Source: Candidatus Thorarchaeota archaeon
GTDB taxonomy: Archaea; Asgardarchaeota; Thorarchaeia; Thorarchaeales; Thorarchaeaceae
Length of the DNA: 64,000 nt
Assembly: GCA_029855935.1 (NCBI GenBank)
Contig: JAGSHN010000030.1
Coordinates: forward strand, 39,528-103,527
Direction: 5' to 3'
Shown: positions 61,562 to 64,000 of the stretch, piece after piece
Position numbering within the stretch: position 1 is the first letter of the stretch
Layout of the letters: each line of letters starts with the position of its first letter
Notes under the pieces: model-generated
The model's input: only the letters and a program-made list of their open reading frames with translations
Told to the model about the DNA's origin: nothing
Databases searched by the model: none
Made by a program: the position numbers and the translations under genes

Positions 61562-64000
61562 ATGAGTCTTGAGGATCTGACCGCAATTCTAGAGCGACTG
61601 GCGACCAACCTTAGGAATACAGGAAGGGCTGCTCTCGTGTTCCTTGGAGTTGCGGCGGTAGTAGCATCTCCATTTCTTGCCCCCATCGGTGCCCTGCAGA
61701 CCGCGATTGAAGGCTATTCCACTATCCGCGACGCTAAGAAGGCCTTGGCGTGGTGGTGGAAACGACGCAAGATCTTGCGACGGCTTCCCGACCGCATTGA
61801 CAACTGGAAGGAGATTTCGAAAGACCAGAAGAAGGCCTTGCAGAAGGCCCTCAAGGCTGTCTTCGCTCTCGACGATGAGTTTGCGCGAGTGATACTCGAG
61901 ACGACAGATGTTGAAGAGGCACTCCTCACGTGGTTCTCGTCAGCAGGCGCGGACAAGAATGTCGCCGAGGCTCTCCGGGACCTCGTGCGGGACGAGATGA
62001 ATCACCTTCTCCTCAACAACCCGGAGCTGCTGGACCATCTACAGTATCAGGAGACAATGGCACTGAAACAGGCCATATCCTCACTGGGCGGTGACCTGGC
62101 TCAGGTACGGGATACGCTCGAACAGGTCAGAAAGATATTCTTGGCCCAGCTCATCGATCAGATTAGGCACAGGGAAAACCTGCGTCAAATAGTCGGTCTG
62201 AAGACGTTCAGAGAGATAGTCAAAGACGACCCCAATAAGGAGCCGGAGCCGTTTCATGACGGGCCACCCACTATGGCAGACTTCGCTGCCAACTTCGTCG
62301 TGCCTCCCAAGAAGATTCTGCGGAAGGTTGCAGGGGCACTTGGCCTTGGGGTCCCGACATTGGGCATCAGGGGCCCTGTAATACCTGACGAGAGATTTGG
62401 GGCTGTCACACTGTTCGGCGAGTCCGGCTCAGGCAAGACCTATCTTGCTCTCACGCTGGCCTACGAGATGGAGCAGTTCGGCTGGCACATATTCTGCCTT
62501 GACCTTGCCACGTTCGAACGGCCGACGGACGGATACACAATCCTTCAGAGGACTGCAGATGTCGTGAAAAAGAGATACCTTGATGCGAGGACCAACTCGA
62601 TGGACGGCCCGCCACGAGTACTGCTCATCATCGAGAACATTCATCTGGCGCCAGAACTTGCCGGCGACTTTCTGTCCACACTCAGGCGCGTGTCCGATGA
62701 CAGCAGCTCTGGAGGACTCGTCCGACTACTGCTCGTTGGACGACCACCTCGGGAAACTCGAAAGCGTGGTGGTCTCACAGATCCCCTTGGCACGGTTATT
62801 GAGCAGTCCGCGCGCGTGGACATGAAGCCGTTCTCAAAGGTCACCGTCGCCAACCTGCTTGCGATAGTGAAGCGCAGACGAAGGGGTATCCGACTCAGCA
62901 CAAGAACATTGATGAAGTACTCCCATCGCGACAACTTTCTCATTGTGTCCGCACTCAGGGCAATTGACAAGAACGGCAGTCTTGACGTACTGACGGATGC
63001 CAGGGTACTGGGGAACAATATGCGAAACTTCTACATCGATCACATAGACGAGCGGTATCGAGACCAGGCCGTGACCGTCCTCTGTGTCGTTGCGGCGTTC
63101 TCCAGTGTCGAGGCTCCCGTGCTACTGGGCTTTGTCAGAGATACCCTAGAGGATACCAACAAGCACGTGGCTGATATCCTGAAGGAACTCACAGACAAGG
63201 GCCTTCTGAGGATGTTCCAGTCTGTGAAGGACAGCTCACGAGTATTCATCGAGTTCTACCACTCCCGCCGCGCGCAGTTGATTCTGAGTACTTGCGAGAG
63301 GACAGATGTCAAGACACTACATATGAAATACCTTGACTACAATCCGCCAGACTTTGCTCGTTTCGCCACAGCCCTCGCGCTATGGGGCGCACACACGGGA
63401 GACAAGCAACTTCTGTCTGAGCTGTTCAATCAAACAATTGAACGGGAGGACTGTGTTGCAGCACTCTGGATCATCGGTGTGAACTTGATGGACACGAATC
63501 TCGAACTGGCAACGAGGACCTTCCGTAGAATCACCGAATTGAGGCCTGAAGATGCGAAAGCGTGGAACAACCTCGGCAATCTGCTCGATGAGCAGAGGGA
63601 ACGATGGAAGGAGGCTGAGGAGGCATGTCGTAGGGCCGTCGAACTGAGACCCGATCTTGCTGGGGCGTGGTACAACCTCGGCCTTCTTCTTGTGAAGCAG
63701 AGGGAACGATGGGACGAGGCCGAGAGGGCATATCGCAGGGCCATCGAACTGAGTCCAGACGACGCTGAGGTGTGGAACAACCTCGGTGTCCTGCTCAAGC
63801 AGATGAAGCGATGGGACGAGGCTGAAGAGGCATATCGCAAGGCCATCGAACTGAGTCCAGACGACGCTGAGGTGTGGAACAACCTCGGCCTTCTGCTCAA
63901 GCAGATGAAGCGATGGGACGAGGCGGAGAAGGCATTCCGCAGGGCCATCAAACTGAGTCCAGACGACGCTGAGGTGTGGAACAACCTCGGTGTCCTGCTC
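61562..64000 (+). CDS. STAND-like NTPase with TPR repeats, paralogue 4 (runs off the window)
   Basis: The frame opens at ATG 61562 (MSLEDLTAILERLATNL) and is open for at least 813 codons to the window end. It has the hydrophobic N-terminal part (ALVFLGVAAVVASPFLAPIG), LLNNPELLDHLQ, FGESGSGKTYLALTLAYE (~284), RVLLIIENIHLAPEL (~351) and at least five TPR units from ~660. The last units at 63721-64000 are almost identical at DNA level. Its segment from about 63300 onward is closer to paralogue 1 than the rest of the gene is, hinting at gene conversion. The 3' end is missing. Confidence 0.85.
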   Translation, partial: MSLEDLTAILERLATNLRNTGRAALVFLGVAAVVASPFLAPIGALQTAIEGYSTIRDAKKALAWWWKRRKILRRLPDRIDNWKEISKDQKKALQKALKAVFALDDEFARVILETTDVEEALLTWFSSAGADKNVAEALRDLVRDEMNHLLLNNPELLDHLQYQETMALKQAISSLGGDLAQVRDTLEQVRKIFLAQLIDQIRHRENLRQIVGLKTFREIVKDDPNKEPEPFHDGPPTMADFAANFVVPPKKILRKVAGALGLGVPTLGIRGPVIPDERFGAVTLFGESGSGKTYLALTLAYEMEQFGWHIFCLDLATFERPTDGYTILQRTADVVKKRYLDARTNSMDGPPRVLLIIENIHLAPELAGDFLSTLRRVSDDSSSGGLVRLLLVGRPPRETRKRGGLTDPLGTVIEQSARVDMKPFSKVTVANLLAIVKRRRRGIRLSTRTLMKYSHRDNFLIVSALRAIDKNGSLDVLTDARVLGNNMRNFYIDHIDERYRDQAVTVLCVVAAFSSVEAPVLLGFVRDTLEDTNKHVADILKELTDKGLLRMFQSVKDSSRVFIEFYHSRRAQLILSTCERTDVKTLHMKYLDYNPPDFARFATALALWGAHTGDKQLLSELFNQTIEREDCVAALWIIGVNLMDTNLELATRTFRRITELRPEDAKAWNNLGNLLDEQRERWKEAEEACRRAVELRPDLAGAWYNLGLLLVKQRERWDEAERAYRRAIELSPDDAEVWNNLGVLLKQMKRWDEAEEAYRKAIELSPDDAEVWNNLGLLLKQMKRWDEAEKAFRRAIKLSPDDAEVWNNLGVLL

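Noticed and set aside
1-64000. tRNA, rRNA, insertion sequences and att sites
   Set aside because: No tRNA-like cloverleaf, rRNA segment, transposase or flanking terminal repeats were recognised by eye on either strand; a tRNA or covariance scan was not possible.

Overview
The window reads as an archaeal chromosome segment of moderate GC. Several genes have a TATA-like box about 25-30 bp before a leaderless start, others have GGAGG/GGTGA Shine-Dalgarno sites, and heterodisulfide-reductase (Hdr) and Vhu/Mvh-type [NiFe]-hydrogenase genes dominate the middle. An Asgard archaeon (Loki/Thor-like) is the best tentative guess, based on a UGA-containing vhuU, a longin/roadblock-like protein and RPA-type SSB. 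No rRNA or protein marker in the window settles the lineage.

Layout. 0.2-7 kb: a membrane protein, a metal-resistance pair (ArsR-type regulator with an 18-bp palindromic operator, plus a Zn/Cd P1B-ATPase) and a three-gene ABC-2 exporter. 7-12.6 kb: SfsA, a longin-like protein, a PAS histidine kinase, and small sulfur-carrier genes (TusA, a 4-TM protein, DsrE). 12.9-19.7 kb: a tightly overlapping minus-strand operon DsrE-HdrC-HdrB-HdrA-MvhD-(hydrogenase small-subunit-like)-(FrhB-like with C-terminal HTH)-TusA. 19.8-24 kb: Lrp/AsnC regulator, EutA-like ATPase, TrmO, membrane histidine kinase. 24.1-27.7 kb: a CRISPR array of 49 repeats followed by three decayed repeats that keep the array period; no cas gene is in view. 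27.7-38.6 kb: SPL-type radical SAM protein, RPA-like SSB, complete dppABCDF peptide transporter, DUF3160 protein, membrane-anchored HTH protein.

38.7-52.4 kb: the energy-metabolism core. A minus-strand operon runs HdrC-HdrB-HdrA(a)-HdrA(b)-VhuD-HTH-VhuG-VhuA-VhuU. VhuA lacks its C-terminal Ni-binding motif. A 50-codon gene 22 bp downstream supplies it, with an in-frame UGA exactly at the Ni-ligand cysteine; this is a selenocysteine-encoded VhuU that ordinary gene calling misses. The two HdrA proteins are complementary halves. Next to them are an HdrA with a GltD/NfnB-like NAD(P)H module inserted in its second ferredoxin domain and a divergent tungsten aldehyde:ferredoxin oxidoreductase. Together they suggest H2, NAD(P)H, ferredoxin and thiol/disulfide couples linked by flavin-based electron bifurcation.

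52.7-64 kb: four tandem paralogous genes encoding STAND-like P-loop NTPases with a hydrophobic N-terminal helical domain and a variable C-terminal TPR array (4, 2-3, 13 and at least 5 repeats). One has a decayed tail and the last runs off the window. The architecture resembles prokaryotic NLR/Avs-like sensors; function is inferred only.
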